A model generated the notes under the pieces. The model saw only the letters and a program-made list of their open reading frames with translations, searched no databases and had not been told where the DNA came from. Both the position numbers and the translations under genes were made by a program. A stretch of 64,000 bases of DNA from Phytophthora hibernalis (lineage: Eukaryota > Oomycota > Peronosporomycetes > Peronosporales > Peronosporaceae): contig JAAKBF010000253.1 of assembly GCA_012656075.1 (NCBI GenBank), positions 1-64,000 on the forward strand. Direction: 5' to 3'. Shown in pieces: positions 1-11,299 of this stretch. Every line of letters starts with the position of its first letter. Position 1 is the first letter of the stretch.

Positions 1-189
1 ACGTTCGGTCCGTCAACTCTCCGCTTGGAGCTCTCATCCTACACGATCCTGCTCTTGATAAATCTGCAAAGCTGCTACACTGGTTTGTCAAGATTCCTCC
101 AGGTCACTCGTTCACTTTTCTCCCCGGCTAATCCTCGGCCCCTCCCGCAGCGCATCTAAATGTCCGATGTCCGGCTCCGCTCATTCTTT

Positions 190-435
190 TGTCGCGGCAT
201 CGTGACAAACGGGGCGCAGGTAGGAAGAAGAAGGAGACCGGCGAGGTAGGATAAGACTTGGGTAAATGCTGGTAAAAGCAAGAGAGAGATTAATAGTTAA
301 GAGAGAGAGGCTCCAGCGGAGCTGGCGTCCAACCATCTAGAACCCTTCTAAATCTGGACTTCTGGAAGGAGTAATTACGTCTAAACCTTTTACGGATTTC
401 ATGTACAACTGATGTACGGTGCAAACATTGACTGC
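190..435 (-). repeat. LTR-like repeat, left copy
   Basis: This block recurs at 14024-14241 plus 15004-15053, on the same strand and with few differences. Both copies begin at the same base with TGTCGCGG. The left copy runs without a break through the join at about 385, where the right copy carries an extra 760 bp. It reads like a TG..CA LTR of the minus-strand copia element, but I see no clear polypurine tract beside it and no clean target duplication. It could instead be a solo LTR or another interspersed repeat. Confidence 0.55.
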
Positions 436-642
436 ATCGAAACTGGTCGTTGTACGCGTGGTTCGGAGGATTGTATAAGTTTGGTAAGTCAAGACCGTCA
501 TTTAGAATCTAAAACACGGTTGCTGCTTAATCCTTCGTACTGTATCTTGTTATACGGTAAAGGGTTGACGACGTGTGTCTTGGTTATTTTTTTATTTTTC
601 GGTTCAGATCTAGATTTAGGAAGTTGTAGAATCTAGTTTGCA

Positions 643-1720
643 ATGTCGAGCGATTCAGCCGCCCCCCGCACCCAAGCGCCAGCGTCTTGCGCTGCCTTTA
701 CCTGAAGAGGAGAAGAAGGAGGAGAACAACGAGCGTGAGAACTTCTCCATCTACAGCAGTGTACTCTCCTCCGGAGAGGTTGATAGTCCCGACGAACGGC
801 GCAGTGATGACGACGCGTCGGACAGCTTCTGCAGCGATGACCACGAGAGCGATGGCTCGTCGGGCGTGGAGCTTGACCCGTTTGAGAGTGACGATGAGGA
901 ACAAGATGAGGGTTCGTTGTGGGATCCCAATCCCGAGCTCAAGTGGGACGTGTGGCAGATTGACAGCGTTCGCAAGGCGGAAGACGGCACTTTGACGGAA
1001 GTCAGCGTTATATGGGATTGGTGTCCAACTCCCAAGAGCCACCGCTACAGGACGTGGAGCCTGCGGCAAGGATGACCGAGACGCACGCAGAGGAGGTTCA
1101 ACTCGCTGTGCGCTTCGTGGAGAGCGGCATGCAGCACTTCCTCGAGTTTTGCAAGACGGATTATTTTGGCAAGGCAATGATCGACGCGAGCGATAACTAT
1201 AATTGCATGTTCAATGAGTTGGACATTGCTGCGACTGCTATCGGCCGTCCTGATTTGATCCCCCAGGACGTGGTGACCAAGTTTCTCGCGGAGGAGTTAA
1301 AGCAGGGAAACGATTTACTCAAGCATTGCACCTGGAAGAAGTTCGCCAAGCGGTCTGCAGGCTGTGATCTTGTCGTTAACCAGTTGCAGAAGAATTTGAT
1401 CCAATGTGATCGCCGTGGTTGTCGCGTGCTGACCGAGCTGGTGTTGGAAGATGGTCTCTACATGGTGAGAGCTTACAACAGTCGGTTCTACGGCCATTGA
1501 GTGGTTCTTCGAGTGGCTGACCAGGGCCAACAGCGCACGATCATTGACGAGGACAAGGATCACGTCGACCACGAGCGTCCTGTCAACAAAAGCACCTGGA
1601 TGAACTTCTTCTCGTTCGTGCGCCCATTCCGCATCTTCCAGCCGCGTACGTAAGTAGCTGTATATGCGTCTAAAGGGGATTTCACGGTGGTTTTTTTAAC
1701 CTTTAGGACAATAAACAGAA
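643..1720 (+). pseudogene. Broken acidic host gene captured beside the copia element
   Basis: An ATG at 643 opens a frame that is lost in a C6 run near 667. The neighbouring frame (to 1075) codes a strongly acidic Ser/Asp/Glu segment followed by a Trp-rich stretch. A second frame change near 1020-1070 leads into a helical segment ending at a TGA at 1498-1500, after which coding continues in frame to about 1651. There a GTAAGT donor and a TTTAG acceptor near 1706 suggest a 55-bp intron, then a short exon runs into copia sequence. I do not recognise the family. It has at least three lesions and a truncated 3' end, and it lies antisense to the retroelement. A gene with sequencing errors is an alternative to a pseudogene. 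Confidence 0.5.
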
Positions 1721-1754
1721 TGCTCTCACCATACAAAGACTTATTTATTATATT

Positions 1755-4700
1755 TCAATAATTTTGTGGTGCAGCAACTCGTAATAACTCTCTCATTTTC
1801 TCAAATGTTGGTCTGGTGAGCGGCTTAGTAAAAATGTCAGCACACATTTCACTTGTATTGCAGTAGCTAATGGTGAACTCCTTTCGAGCTACTTTCTCCT
1901 GCACGAAGAAGTACTTGATGTCGATGTGCTTGCTCCTGCTATGAAGCTCTTGGTTGTTACATATTTTAATGCAACTTTGGTTGTCTTCCATTATTAGGGG
2001 TTGTCCAGGTACTGGCTAACTTCACGGATGAATTATGCAAGGTCCGTGCGGGTACCTGTCATGAGGTACATGAAGCCACCTACTTCTTCTCGATAAGGTT
2101 TGTTGGCCCTGTGGGCTTAGCTTCTTCATCGTTAGGGCAGTCCTTGGCACTTAGCTTCTGAGCGATAGGTGTGTGCTTTGGATGGCTGTCTAACATTGAG
2201 AATCTATCGAGTACTTTGGATGCATAGCTCCTCAGGTGAATGAAGATAGAGCGGTTGGCTCGGTCCCTAACAATGGTTCAGCCAAGGAGGTAGGATACTC
2301 CCCTAAATCGGTCATGTGGAACTCAGAGCTCAGGCCCGATTTGACCCGAGCAACGACTTGTTTGGACGGTGAGATGATCAACAGGTCATCGACATAAACC
2401 GAGATGTAACACGGCGCATTGAATATAACCTTAAAGAACACGCAACGGTCCTTAACTAGGCGAGTGAAGCCAAGACGTTCGAGGTATTTAGCGAAGGTGT
2501 GGTACCAGACTCGTGGTGCTTGCTTGAGGCCGTAGAGGCTCTTACCAAGGCTGCAGACCAGACGAGGGTTGTCCTTCAAGGTAAAGCCCTCGGGCTGTTC
2601 CATGAAGATTATACATCGAGTGAACCGTTTAGGGAAGCTGTCTTAACGTCCATCTAATCAATATCATAGTCAAGGATTGCTGCGAGGGTGAGCAGTAGTC
2701 GAAGGGCTTCCATCCGTACGACAGGTGAAAAGATTTCAGTGTAATCTATGCCATACTTCTGCTGAAAGCCTTTTATGACCAGGCGAGCTTTAAAGCGCAC
2801 AATGCGACCAGTTTCATCACGCTTACGCACGAAAACCCATCGGCACTGAAGTACCTTGCGGTTGCGTGGGCGTGGCACTAGTGTCCATGTCTGATTGTCC
2901 ATGAGCGATTCATATTCAGACCGCATGCCAGTCAGATGCATGTGAGGAGCGCATGGCTTCCTTATAGGTCTTAGGGTCTGGTTCATAGCGGGCAGCTAAG
3001 AGAGTAATAATGGTATAATGTTGGGTATGCTCCTCTTCCAAGTCAATAGGCTCATTGAGCAGTAGCGCTTTAGAGTAGGTGGCTGGAGCGTCTTCGGTTT
3101 GACTTTCTTAGAAGAAGAGGTGCACACGTCAGCACCAGTGACCACCAAAGAGGCCTGGTTGCGTTTTAGGAGCGCACTGAGTGAGGGTAGGAGTTCTTTT
3201 TGAACAGGTAGGGGCGCACTCAAAGGATTTGGAGTGGCTTTTTCGAGGAAGGTGAGGTTCGGAAACGTGTCTTCCTTAAAGGTAACGTCACGGCTGTAGA
3301 CGATTCTGTTCTCTGTCATGCTGAGAAGACGATAGCCTCTTTTGTTTTTGGTAGTCCGACAAACATGCAGAGTTTAGCGCGTGCTTGGAGTTTATTACGA
3401 TGTGCCTCGGGTATGAGAGCAAACGCAGCGCACCCAAACACCTTAATATATTGCAGAGAGGGCTTCTTCTTGTACCAAAGCTCGTAGGGCGTAACTCCCG
3501 AAGGAAGCACGCTGCTGGACGTCACATTGATAATGAGCGACGTACTGACAACACTCCCCTAAACCTGGCGTGGTAGATCACCATCAACCGTACAAGCTCA
3601 AGAATTGTGCGCATACGGCGCTCCGCAACTCCGTTCTGTTGAGGTGTGTAGGCGTTAGTAAACTGTGCATGTGTGCCGTATCGATCAAATATGATCTTGC
3701 CGAGTTTTTCATATTCTTTGCCGTTGTCGCTTTGGAGCCGAGCAACCTCAGGATCATACTTGTTGAACTGAGTTTCGAGCGTGCCAACCTTTGTATTGAA
3801 TCGGTTCTTGGTGGCCTTGCGAAAGTCTTCGTAACATTCATACAGGTCTGACTTCTGGCGCACCACATACAGGTACATGAAGCGTGAGTAGTCATCAATG
3901 AATGTGATGAAGTAGTGAGCACCACTTAGGCTTGGTATGGCAAGGGTCCATTAATGTCAGAGTGAACTTTCTCAAGAGGAGTTTTGGTGCGATCAACATG
4001 GCTATTGAATGGAGCACGGTGTGCCTTAGCGAAAACACACGTAGGACAGAAGTACGTCGGGATCGTTGATGCTTGGGTGAACGCCAGTTCAGGTGCCGCT
4101 TGGGTCTTAGACATGGTCTGCATCACACGAAAGTTAGGATGGCCAAGACGTTTATGCCACAACAATACAGTGGGGTCCATACCTGGTTGAGCCACGAGGG
4201 CGTTGGTAGGCTTGGCTTCCGCAGGAGCCGAAGCCACGAGCGCGTTGGATTGCGTCTTGGGAGGCGTTTTGGCCTTGAGCTGGAACAAGTCCATGTCGGC
4301 GGCGAGCTGGACGTGTAGCTTGTAGTCTTTGTCCACGAAGAACGTGCAACGTGATGCACTGAAGACGAGGTGAATACCCATCTTCAGTACTTGGGCGATC
4401 GAGAGAAGGTTGAACTTCATCTCGGGGACGTACAGTACATCACGGAACTCGAGCAGACGCGATGTGCCTGGGGTGTCCGTCACTTGGAGCACAACGTCTC
4501 CGATGCCACGGATTGGCAGTTGCTTCTTGACACCGACCATGATGGAGCCTGCGTACGACCGGATCTCGGATAACCAGGATTCTTGGTAGGCAGCATGGCG
4601 GGTGCATCCTGAGTCAACCGTCCAGGTCGGGTCATGGGGATCTGGGCTTGTAGCCGAGAGACCAATGTCCGGCATGGTGATCGTTGCGTAGGCGATCAGG

Positions 4701-5078
4701 CCAGCTTCACGTCCACGCGAGCTGTACTTGCGTTGAAGCGCTTGGAAGTTGACCTTGTTGCCGAAGCGATCGTAGATGTCTGGAGCCTTGGTTCCATCAT
4801 CGTTGCGTTGAGTAGTGCGCTCACGGTCATCCGAACGTTGGTTGCGGGGTTGTTTGGACGGGAAGGTATTGTTGTCCTATCGCGGTTTACGCTCGATGAT
4901 GTCGAAGTTGGCGGGAAGAATTGTGCCTTCTTTGACCGATCCGGTGCGCAGATGTTTTTGAAGCACACAGCAGTCGCGGATGGCGTGGGCAGTAGGTGCA
5001 GCCATGGGTCTGGCGAGGCGGGTCGTCACGACAGGGAGGCGCGTTCGCGACCACCTGGAGTGCCATCTCGCTGGATGC
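1755..5078 (-). pseudogene. Copia pol: protease, integrase, RT and RNase H
   Basis: Pieces in different frames line up in copia order. 4675-3926 has the protease motif DSGC, followed by the GAG-pre-integrase motif HKRLGHPN and a C..C pair. 3878-3316 is the integrase core, with QSDNGKEY and the TPQQNGVAERR glutamate region, then a chromosome-proximal tail. 2986-2654 is the RT fingers region, and 2603-2232 carries the YVDD catalytic box and the LYGLKQAPR motif. 1991-1755 is the RNase H end with KHIDIKYFF and DIFTKPL. At least five frame changes separate the pieces. The frame stops at 1755. The gag 3' part near 4880-5078 is too decayed to place a zinc knuckle with confidence. Confidence 0.85.
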
Positions 5079-5515
5079 TGTAACGGGGCCACACTGGCCG
5101 CCACCGTTTGCCGTGCAAAAGAACTTATGAAAGGGGAGACCCAATGTTCTTCCGTGTGGTCCACACAAGCCCGACTAAGTACAGTACAAGCTCCACATAA
5201 GTTGGTGTGTGACACCCGGCTAAGTACGATTGTGTATTTTACACTAGAAACGAATCGGACTTACGGTAGACGTTTGATGGAGAGCCATCCATTTGGTGTA
5301 CAGAAGTTTAATATGCAGATAGTTAACAGTAGTTAGAACCTTACAAGTGAGATTAATACAGTCAGTTTAACTCAAACCCGGAAGTTCGCAAGTCGTTTGG
5401 TACTCGGTACCAGGAGACGACTGGAAGGCCAGCTTACAACAGAGACGCCAGGCGTCTGTTGTGGTTACGCGTTAACGCTTCCTCTAAGGCAAAGGTGCGT
5501 GTGACTCCCGTCACA
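5079..5515 (+). repeat. gypsy-1 5' LTR
   Basis: It starts TGTAACGGG and ends CCCGTCACA, so its tips form a near-perfect short inverted repeat. It matches 12545-12982 almost base for base. It should carry the element's promoter and polyadenylation signals, but I cannot point to a specific TATA box. Confidence 0.92.
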
Positions 5516-5516
5516 C

Positions 5517-5531
5517 CTGGTAGCACTTGCA
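5517..5531 (+). other. Probable primer binding site of gypsy-1
   Basis: Two bases after the LTR the sequence reads TGGTAGCACTTGCAG. Starting with TGG is expected for pairing with the CCA end of a tRNA primer. The tRNA was not identified. Confidence 0.5.
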
Positions 5532-5849
5532 GTCAATCCCGCGACTGGCGCGGGTTTTCTTCAATCAAGATCTCTTTGAGTATGGAAGACTCAGGGAGAG
5601 GCTGCCGTCCCGGCAGGACTTTCCTCATCTCACGGACGCCCACTGGGCAAGTCTTGCGAAGTTCTGGGCGAAGCAGCTTTCGCTGGATTTCCCAACCTAC
5701 CTGCGGAGCAGCAAAGGGCATGCGTGGAACGCTTCGACAAGTACGAGTCGTCGCTGATTGCTCACGTGAGCGCCGTCACGCAGGAGGCTGCCCGCACGAC
5801 CATGAGAGCTGAGGTGCAGAGTGCGGCGTAGTCGAACCTCTCGGGTTCT

Positions 5850-6628
5850 GCTCCATTCGCCTCGCGACAAGGAGTTACGAAGCCCGTCAAGATATCGGTT
5901 CCGACGTTTGACGGCAAAGAGTCCGACAGCCTTGTCTTCTGGATTCGCGAGATCGAGATAGCGCTCAGAGCTGGTCAGATCTACGAGTCACGGGCTCAGG
6001 TCGCTTTCGCGCTGCTAACCTGGGAGGTCGGGCTCGCGCTTGGGCGATGGCTCGAGCGACTTCGTCTCCGGGGTATTTCACCTCGTGGGCGTTCATGGAA
6101 CAAGAGCTGCGCACGGCGTTCCTTCTGGCCAATGTGGCCTACCGTTATCGGTCGCTATTCTTGCGGTGCAAGCAAGGGAAGCGCACGCTCCAAGACTACG
6201 TCATGGAACTGCAGAACCTCGAGGCCGCCATGGCTGGCGCTCCCCTCTCTGAGGACGTCAAGGTGACGGTCTTCATGGAGGGTGTCCGCCCGGGCGACGT
6301 TCGCACTGAACTCTTCCGCCGTCAGCCGAAGACGTTCAACGAGGCGGTACACATCGCCATGTTGGAAGACCATTGTGTGCGCTAGGCGCAGTGCTATGCG
6401 GGCCGCACGGAGGCTACGGAAGGTCCCACTCCCATGGAGATCTCGTCTGCCGAGTCGGATCGTCCCCAGCGGACCCAACGTGCGAGTGGTCGCTGCTTTG
6501 GTTGTAACCAACCTGGTCATTTCCGTCGGAACTGTCCGACAAACCCGTGGAAGATAGGTCGTGGCAAGGCCACTCCGTCCCTCAACATGATCGAGTCTAC
6601 GGGGTCGGAAAACGGCGACTCCCAGTAG
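5850..6628 (+). pseudogene. gypsy-1 gag, capsid and zinc knuckle
   Basis: The retrotransposon gag domain is visible from the PTFDG..SLVFWIREIEIAL region near 5890 through 6385. A CCHC zinc knuckle (CFGCNQPGHFRRNC) follows at about 6500-6545. Single-base frame changes and stops separate the pieces near 5830, 6020 and 6385. Gag binds and packages the element RNA in virus-like particles. A different gag N-terminal segment of this family lies inverted at 10540-10999. Confidence 0.8.
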
Positions 6629-6673
6629 GCGCGGGACGCCCTGCTGGGAGACTTCGCTCTCTCTTCGAGGACG

Positions 6674-7084
6674 GTGGTTCCGCCACCTCCACCTCCGAAG
6701 GAGCAAGTCCCAGGGACGACACTGTTGTGTCTTTCCGTGGCCGCCGCGCGGTCTAACCTCGTGGTCGTCACCGCCAGCGTTAAAGGGTATGAAGAACCGT
6801 TGACCATCCTAATCGATTCGGGTGCGTCCTACAATTTCGCGACGAAAGCCAGTGTGGCCAGGAACAATGCACTATATGCTAGCGCTTTGGAAGCTTCTAA
6901 GCATAATACAAGTGTATCTGTTCGCCTGGCGACTGGATCCATCGTGTCTACACGCAAGGTTCCTTTATCTTTAAACGTCAAGTTTGACGACTTCAACTCG
7001 GTCGAACCGTTCATTGTCCTGGACATGGATGATCGGTACGATCTTATCCTCGGCATGCCCTGGCTTGCTAAGCATGAGCCGTAG
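6674..7084 (+). pseudogene. gypsy-1 aspartic protease
   Basis: The frame has the retropepsin active site ILIDSGASYNF and, about 70 residues later, the flap and second motif region ending DLILGMPWLAKHEP. This is normal for a Ty3/gypsy protease that matures gag and pol. The frame closes with TAG at 7082-7084, so it is separated from RT by a stop and by a low-complexity linker. Confidence 0.82.
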
Positions 7085-7786
7085 ATTGATTGAAAAGTCG
7101 CACCATTGGTGCTAGTCAAAGCCCCTCGTGGACAGAGCCCTGGCGGGTCATGTCCCCTCCTCTTCCCGAGACGGGTTTGTGCACGAGCATCGTGTGCCAC
7201 GTTGCGAACGGCACTTCGCAGGTACTTCGGAAGTACTTGAACTACCTTCGGCTTTCCCGACCGCGTGCCCTACCTCTTTGAGAGCTCATGAGCCTTCGGT
7301 GGATGTGGGAGAATGGAAGGGGGTCCCGTGTGTTGCTCATGATGAGACTCATGGTACTCTCGAGACCACGAACGTTGTTCTAGCCCCGGGGCAGATGACG
7401 TCCAAGGCGCCGGAGCTAAGGCTCGCGCAACCAAGAGTGGCCGAGCAGGGTCTCCCACTAGGTCGAGTAGGGGCTCCCACTACGCAAGGCGTTGGAGCTG
7501 AGGCAGACCACGCAGGAAAGGCCGCTGGAGCTGGGTCTCGCGCACAAGAAGGTGGTCGAGCGGAGGCTCCCACGAACGACGCTAAGGCTGGGTCAGCCAC
7601 GGCAAAACTATGTCAAGGCGGAGATCGCCGCGATGCGGACCACTTGGACAAGGCGGTCGCACACAGGGTGCTAGAAGTTCGAGTAGCGCTCGTATGTCGA
7701 GTTTCTCTCGACTCGCTGAAGGCGGGCGAGCTTGAGGAGATGGTCCTTATCCACCGTGAACACGACTCGGTCGAGCCTCTTCGGTC
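7085..7786 (+). other. gypsy-1 protease-RT linker with degenerate repeats
   Basis: This stretch is rich in short imperfect repeats encoding Ala/Gly/Glu-rich peptide. One open frame crosses it (from 7128) but shows no domain. It joins the frame entering RT at about 7760, where a VLIHREHD stretch appears. I treat it as the spacer between protease and RT. Confidence 0.5.
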
Positions 7787-8360
7787 ATGGACCCTGATGT
7801 GCTGGAAGACGAGAGGGCCTCTTCGAGGCAGAAGCGGTATGGCGCGTCCATCTTGAAGGATCCGTCGGACCCGTACTACCCTCTCTTGAAGGAGTTTTCG
7901 GACGTCGTCAGCTACAATCCACCGTCGGTGTTACCTCCGGATCGAAGTGTACGACACGAAATCGACTTGGTACCAGGCACTAAGTACTGCACTACGCGCC
8001 AATGGCCACTGCCGAAGGAGCAAGTCGATGTGATCGACGCCTTCTTCACAGCGAAGTATGGCGCGGGCATGGTGCGCGAGTCGATGTCGCCGCATTCGTC
8101 GCGGACGTTTTGCGTTCGCAAACCCAACGGGAAGTGGCGCATGGTGCACGCGTTTAACAAGCTGAACTCGGCCACCATCCCGGCGCCCACGCCGATCCCT
8201 CGAAAGGATGTGTTGCAAAACAGCATGGCAGGATGCACCATCTTCAGCGCGCTCGACATGGTCGATGGCTACTATCAGCTGCTGATGCGTGAGTCGGACA
8301 TTCCGCTCACAGCGGTTAGTACCCCGAGCGGGATGCTATGAGAATGGCTAGTGATGCCCC
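7787..8360 (+). pseudogene. gypsy-1 reverse transcriptase, N-terminal part
   Basis: The frame contains the RT fingers with HEIDLVPGTK, the FCVRKPNGKWRMVHAFNKLN block and palm motif A (FSALDMVDGYYQL). A TGA falls in frame near 8339, after which RT-like EWLVMPQG is still readable to about 8360. There the plus-strand coding stops abruptly and the next RT segment is found on the other strand. Confidence 0.85.
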
Positions 8361-8707
8361 AAGGGTACTTGTGCAAGTAGTTGGCGAGGCCGAGCCACTT
8401 GCGCAAATCCATTTGGAACGCCGGTAGCGGCCACTGTGCGATCGCGCATACCTTTTCAGTCTCCGTGCGGACACCGTCCTTGCCAAGGAAACATCCCAAG
8501 AAGGGAATCTCTTCGGCGCCGAAGATGCACTTGTTGATGCTGGCATACAAGCGATTCTCGCGCATGCACGTCAACACCTCGCGGAGGCACCTTGACAGCC
8601 GTCTTGCCTTCCGCAGCGCGGCTGTGCACGAAGAAGTCATTGAAGTACGTCTGTGCAAACTGCCGCATCAGCCGGAAGAGCTGGGTCACCAGACGATTGA
8701 ACGTGTC
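8361..8707 (-). pseudogene. gypsy-1 RT middle block, inverted in place
   Basis: Read on the minus strand from about 8707, this begins with the RT segment TFNRLVTQLF, carries the catalytic palm box as YFND (normally YxDD), and runs through the conserved FLGCFLGKDGV and WLGLANYLHKY motifs to about 8362. This is exactly the piece missing between 8360 and the RNase H block, but it is on the opposite strand. It has its own frameshifts. Confidence 0.8.
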
Positions 8708-9740
8708 ATGCTCTTCTTCACCGCGGCCAGCCGAACCATCATGCTCAGACGGCAGACGAAGACCAGAATGCCAGTATGGCCGCGCGTATCTGTCGGAAGC
8801 TCAAAGATGAAGTCCATGCTCACCGAGCGCCAACAATCCACCGGTACCGGCAAGCTCATCAAAGGAGCGGACGACGAGGGAGCGGGCTTCACACGCTGAC
8901 ACGTCTCACACGTTTGCACGTACGTGCGCACCCTTGTACATGTGAGGCTACCAAAAGTGACGGGCCACCAACGTGTACGTCTTCTCGCGACCGAGGTGGA
9001 GTGTCATCATAGAGGACACGATGGCGCAAGTCTTCGTCGTTGGGAACGACAAAACGAGGTTTCTCCCCGTCATCGACTTGGTAGTAGAGTAGGCCATCGG
9101 CCATCGTATAGCGGTGCAGCCGTGATCGCTGCCGAGCAGTGAGCTTCACTGCCTTCTCAGGCGCCTTCAACGCCGTGACCAGATCTGCAAGTCATCATCG
9201 TCAGTATACGCCTCGCGTCAGCTCAAGGAGCGAAGACTCGAGGTACGCAACGTGCGCCAGCTCGTAGTCCGGTCGTCGAGGCGCGTCCGCGAGGACATTC
9301 TGCTTACCCGGCTTATACTCCACGGTGAAGTTGTACTCGGTGAAGAACGAGAGCCACCTCGTCATGCGCTGGGAGAGGTGGGACAACGACGTCGCAGTCT
9401 GCAAGGACGCATGATCTGTGTAGATCACAAAGGTTTGCTGCCGAGCAGGTGCACCCGGAACTTCACAAGCGCGTACTTCATCGCGAGAAGCTCCTTGTCG
9501 TGGACAGGGTAGTTCTTTTCAGCCGCCTTAAGCTGGCGCGACTGGAAAGAGACCACCCGCGCTGTGCCATCAGCATCGACATGCAACAGGGCACAGCCTA
9601 TGGCAATGTCGGATGCGTCGCATACCACGCTGAAGGGACGACTGTCGTCTGGCAACGCCAAAATCGGAGCGCTCTGCAGACTGCTTTTGATCGCTTCGAA
9701 AGCCTGTTGAGCCTCGTCGGTCCACGACCAGTCCGCCTCC
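8708..9740 (-). pseudogene. gypsy-1 RNase H and integrase N-part, inverted in place
   Basis: Read on the minus strand from about 9740: an RT-connection/RNase H segment (WSWTDEAQQAFEAI, then the SVVCDASDIAIGCAL active-site region), the YTDHASLQ and EYKPGKQNVLADA RNase H motifs, an integrase zinc region, and the start of the integrase core (SVSMDFIFELP, with the first Asp). The core breaks off near 8707. Its continuation lies on the plus strand from about 9740. Confidence 0.8.
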
Positions 9741-10540
9741 TGCTCTTTGTCGATAATGTCTTTCGACACCATGACCTCCCGGAGGCGTTCGTAAGCGATC
9801 GGGATCCCCGCTTCGTGTCACACTTCTGGCCACACTTGTTCTGCCTTCTCGGTACGAGACTGGATATGTCCACGGCGGATCATCCGCAGACGGACGGTCA
9901 AACCGAGTGGGTGAACCGCGTGTTGGAAGACGTGCTGCGCAGTGTCTGCGCCGAAAACCCCACGAAGTGGAGCTCGTTGCTTCCTCAAGTGGAGTTTGCA
10001 CTCAACAATGCGGTGCATGCGTCGACGGGTTTCACCCCATTCTACGTTAACGGGCTGCGGCACCCGCGTACGCCGTTGTCGTTGCCTCCGACTTCAAAAT
10101 TGGGTGAGGGAGAGGCTGTCGCCGAGGATCCCCGTGGCCTCAAAGGCATTCGCTCGTCCGTCAAACGGAACCTGCTCACGTTCATTGAGACAGGAGAGGC
10201 GGTAAGACAGCGCGTCCGAGACGATATGGCGGCGGCACAAGACACACAGAAAGAAAACAGTGATCACCAGGGGCGTAAGAACACACAGGTGTTTGTATTA
10301 GGGGACCAGGTCCTCTTAAACGCGAAGAATCTTCCTATGCAGGCGGTCACCGCTGTGGGCAGCACGAAGCTCCGTCCTCCGTTTGTGGGGCCGTTTACGG
10401 TCATTGGGGTCCACGGCAATGCGTACACGTTGGACTTGCCGTCGGCTATGGCCACGCACCCGACGTTCTACGTGGGCTTGCTCAAGCCGTACCGCCCGGC
10501 GGAGGTGGCTGCTGAGGAAGGTGACTCGTCGAGTCCGACG
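9740..10540 (+). pseudogene. gypsy-1 integrase core and C-terminal region
   Basis: The plus strand resumes the integrase core at FVDNVFRHHDLPE, with the second Asp in SDRDPRF and the catalytic Glu region HPQTDGQTEWVNR. It continues through a GPY/F-like segment (PPFVGPFTVIGV) to a KPYRPAE motif near 10500. The open frame here is longer at both ends than the real domain: its start reads antisense RNase H and its end reads antisense gag. Confidence 0.83.
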
Positions 10541-10999
10541 AACTCGAGTACTGCCGAACGGCATTCGCCATCATCTGCATCACGTCGGCCTGAGTCAGAG
10601 CTGGAGCCGCCGGCGGAGCCACCACGGCCGCAGGGCTCGGTTCTCCAACTCCGCCACGCGGTTGTAGAGCTGGCGGATCTAACCGAGATGCTCTTCGAGA
10701 GCGGAGTGCTCATTCCGAAGCGCCTGTTGGGCCTCCGCGTTACTGCGGTCCAGCTGAGACAGACCCCGGTTCATCTGGACGAAATGATCTTGCAGATCAC
10801 GCGTTACACGCCCGAGACGATCCCGGTCCTGATGGACGTTCCGATCAGAGGCCATCGCCGCTTCGACGCTCTGCACGCGTTCGCGCAGGGACGCAAGGTC
10901 CACCCGCTGCGCCTCCAGGAGCCGCTGGCAGTCCTCAACTGCGTCCAGAAGAGACCCACGAGTTGACGGGACGTCAGTCGCAGAGGCGTACGACGCCAT
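10541..10999 (-). pseudogene. Inverted gag N-terminal block inside gypsy-1 integrase
   Basis: A minus-strand ATG at 10999 opens a gag-like coiled-coil segment with dense Leu/Glu/Arg heptads. After a stop and a frame change near 10680, the adjacent frame shows TQADVMQMMANAVRQ near 10560, typical of the spacer before gypsy capsid. This gag start is embedded, on the wrong strand, between the integrase tail and the chromodomain. Confidence 0.65.
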
Positions 11000-11039
11000 C
11001 GAGCGATGCGGAGCATCATGGTCGGTCGACGCGTCCGTT

Positions 11040-11259
11040 GCGTCCTCCGCCCCCATTGATTGGAAACGAGGGCGCTCTCTACTTTCACGTTGAGAAGCTA
11101 CTAAAGCGCCGCGGGCGTATCGGCCACTACCAGTATCTTGTGAAGTGGCGCGGCTATCCCGAGGCTCAGAGCACATGGGAGTCCGGTAGCCGCCTCTCGG
11201 AGGACTGCGCCGATGTCATGGACGCTTACGAGCGCTCCCACGGAGCCGGTCGGCGCTAA
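11040..11259 (+). pseudogene. gypsy-1 integrase chromodomain
   Basis: The frame encodes YFHVEKLL, then YLVKWRGYPEAQSTWE, the aromatic-cage and core signature of chromodomains fused to the integrase of chromoviruses. In that group the domain targets integration to marked chromatin. The frame ends at a TAA at 11257-11259. Confidence 0.85.
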
Positions 11260-11299
11260 CCGGTCCGAGAACCTTCGAGGTTCTATCGGCTGAGACTGC

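Noticed and set aside
4880..5080. Zinc knuckle in the copia gag 3' end
   Set aside because: Cys and His residues occur but in no frame with the CCHC spacing.
9449..10966. Single 505-codon plus-strand protein
   Set aside because: Only the middle is real integrase. The first 290 bp read antisense RNase H and the last 400 bp read antisense gag.
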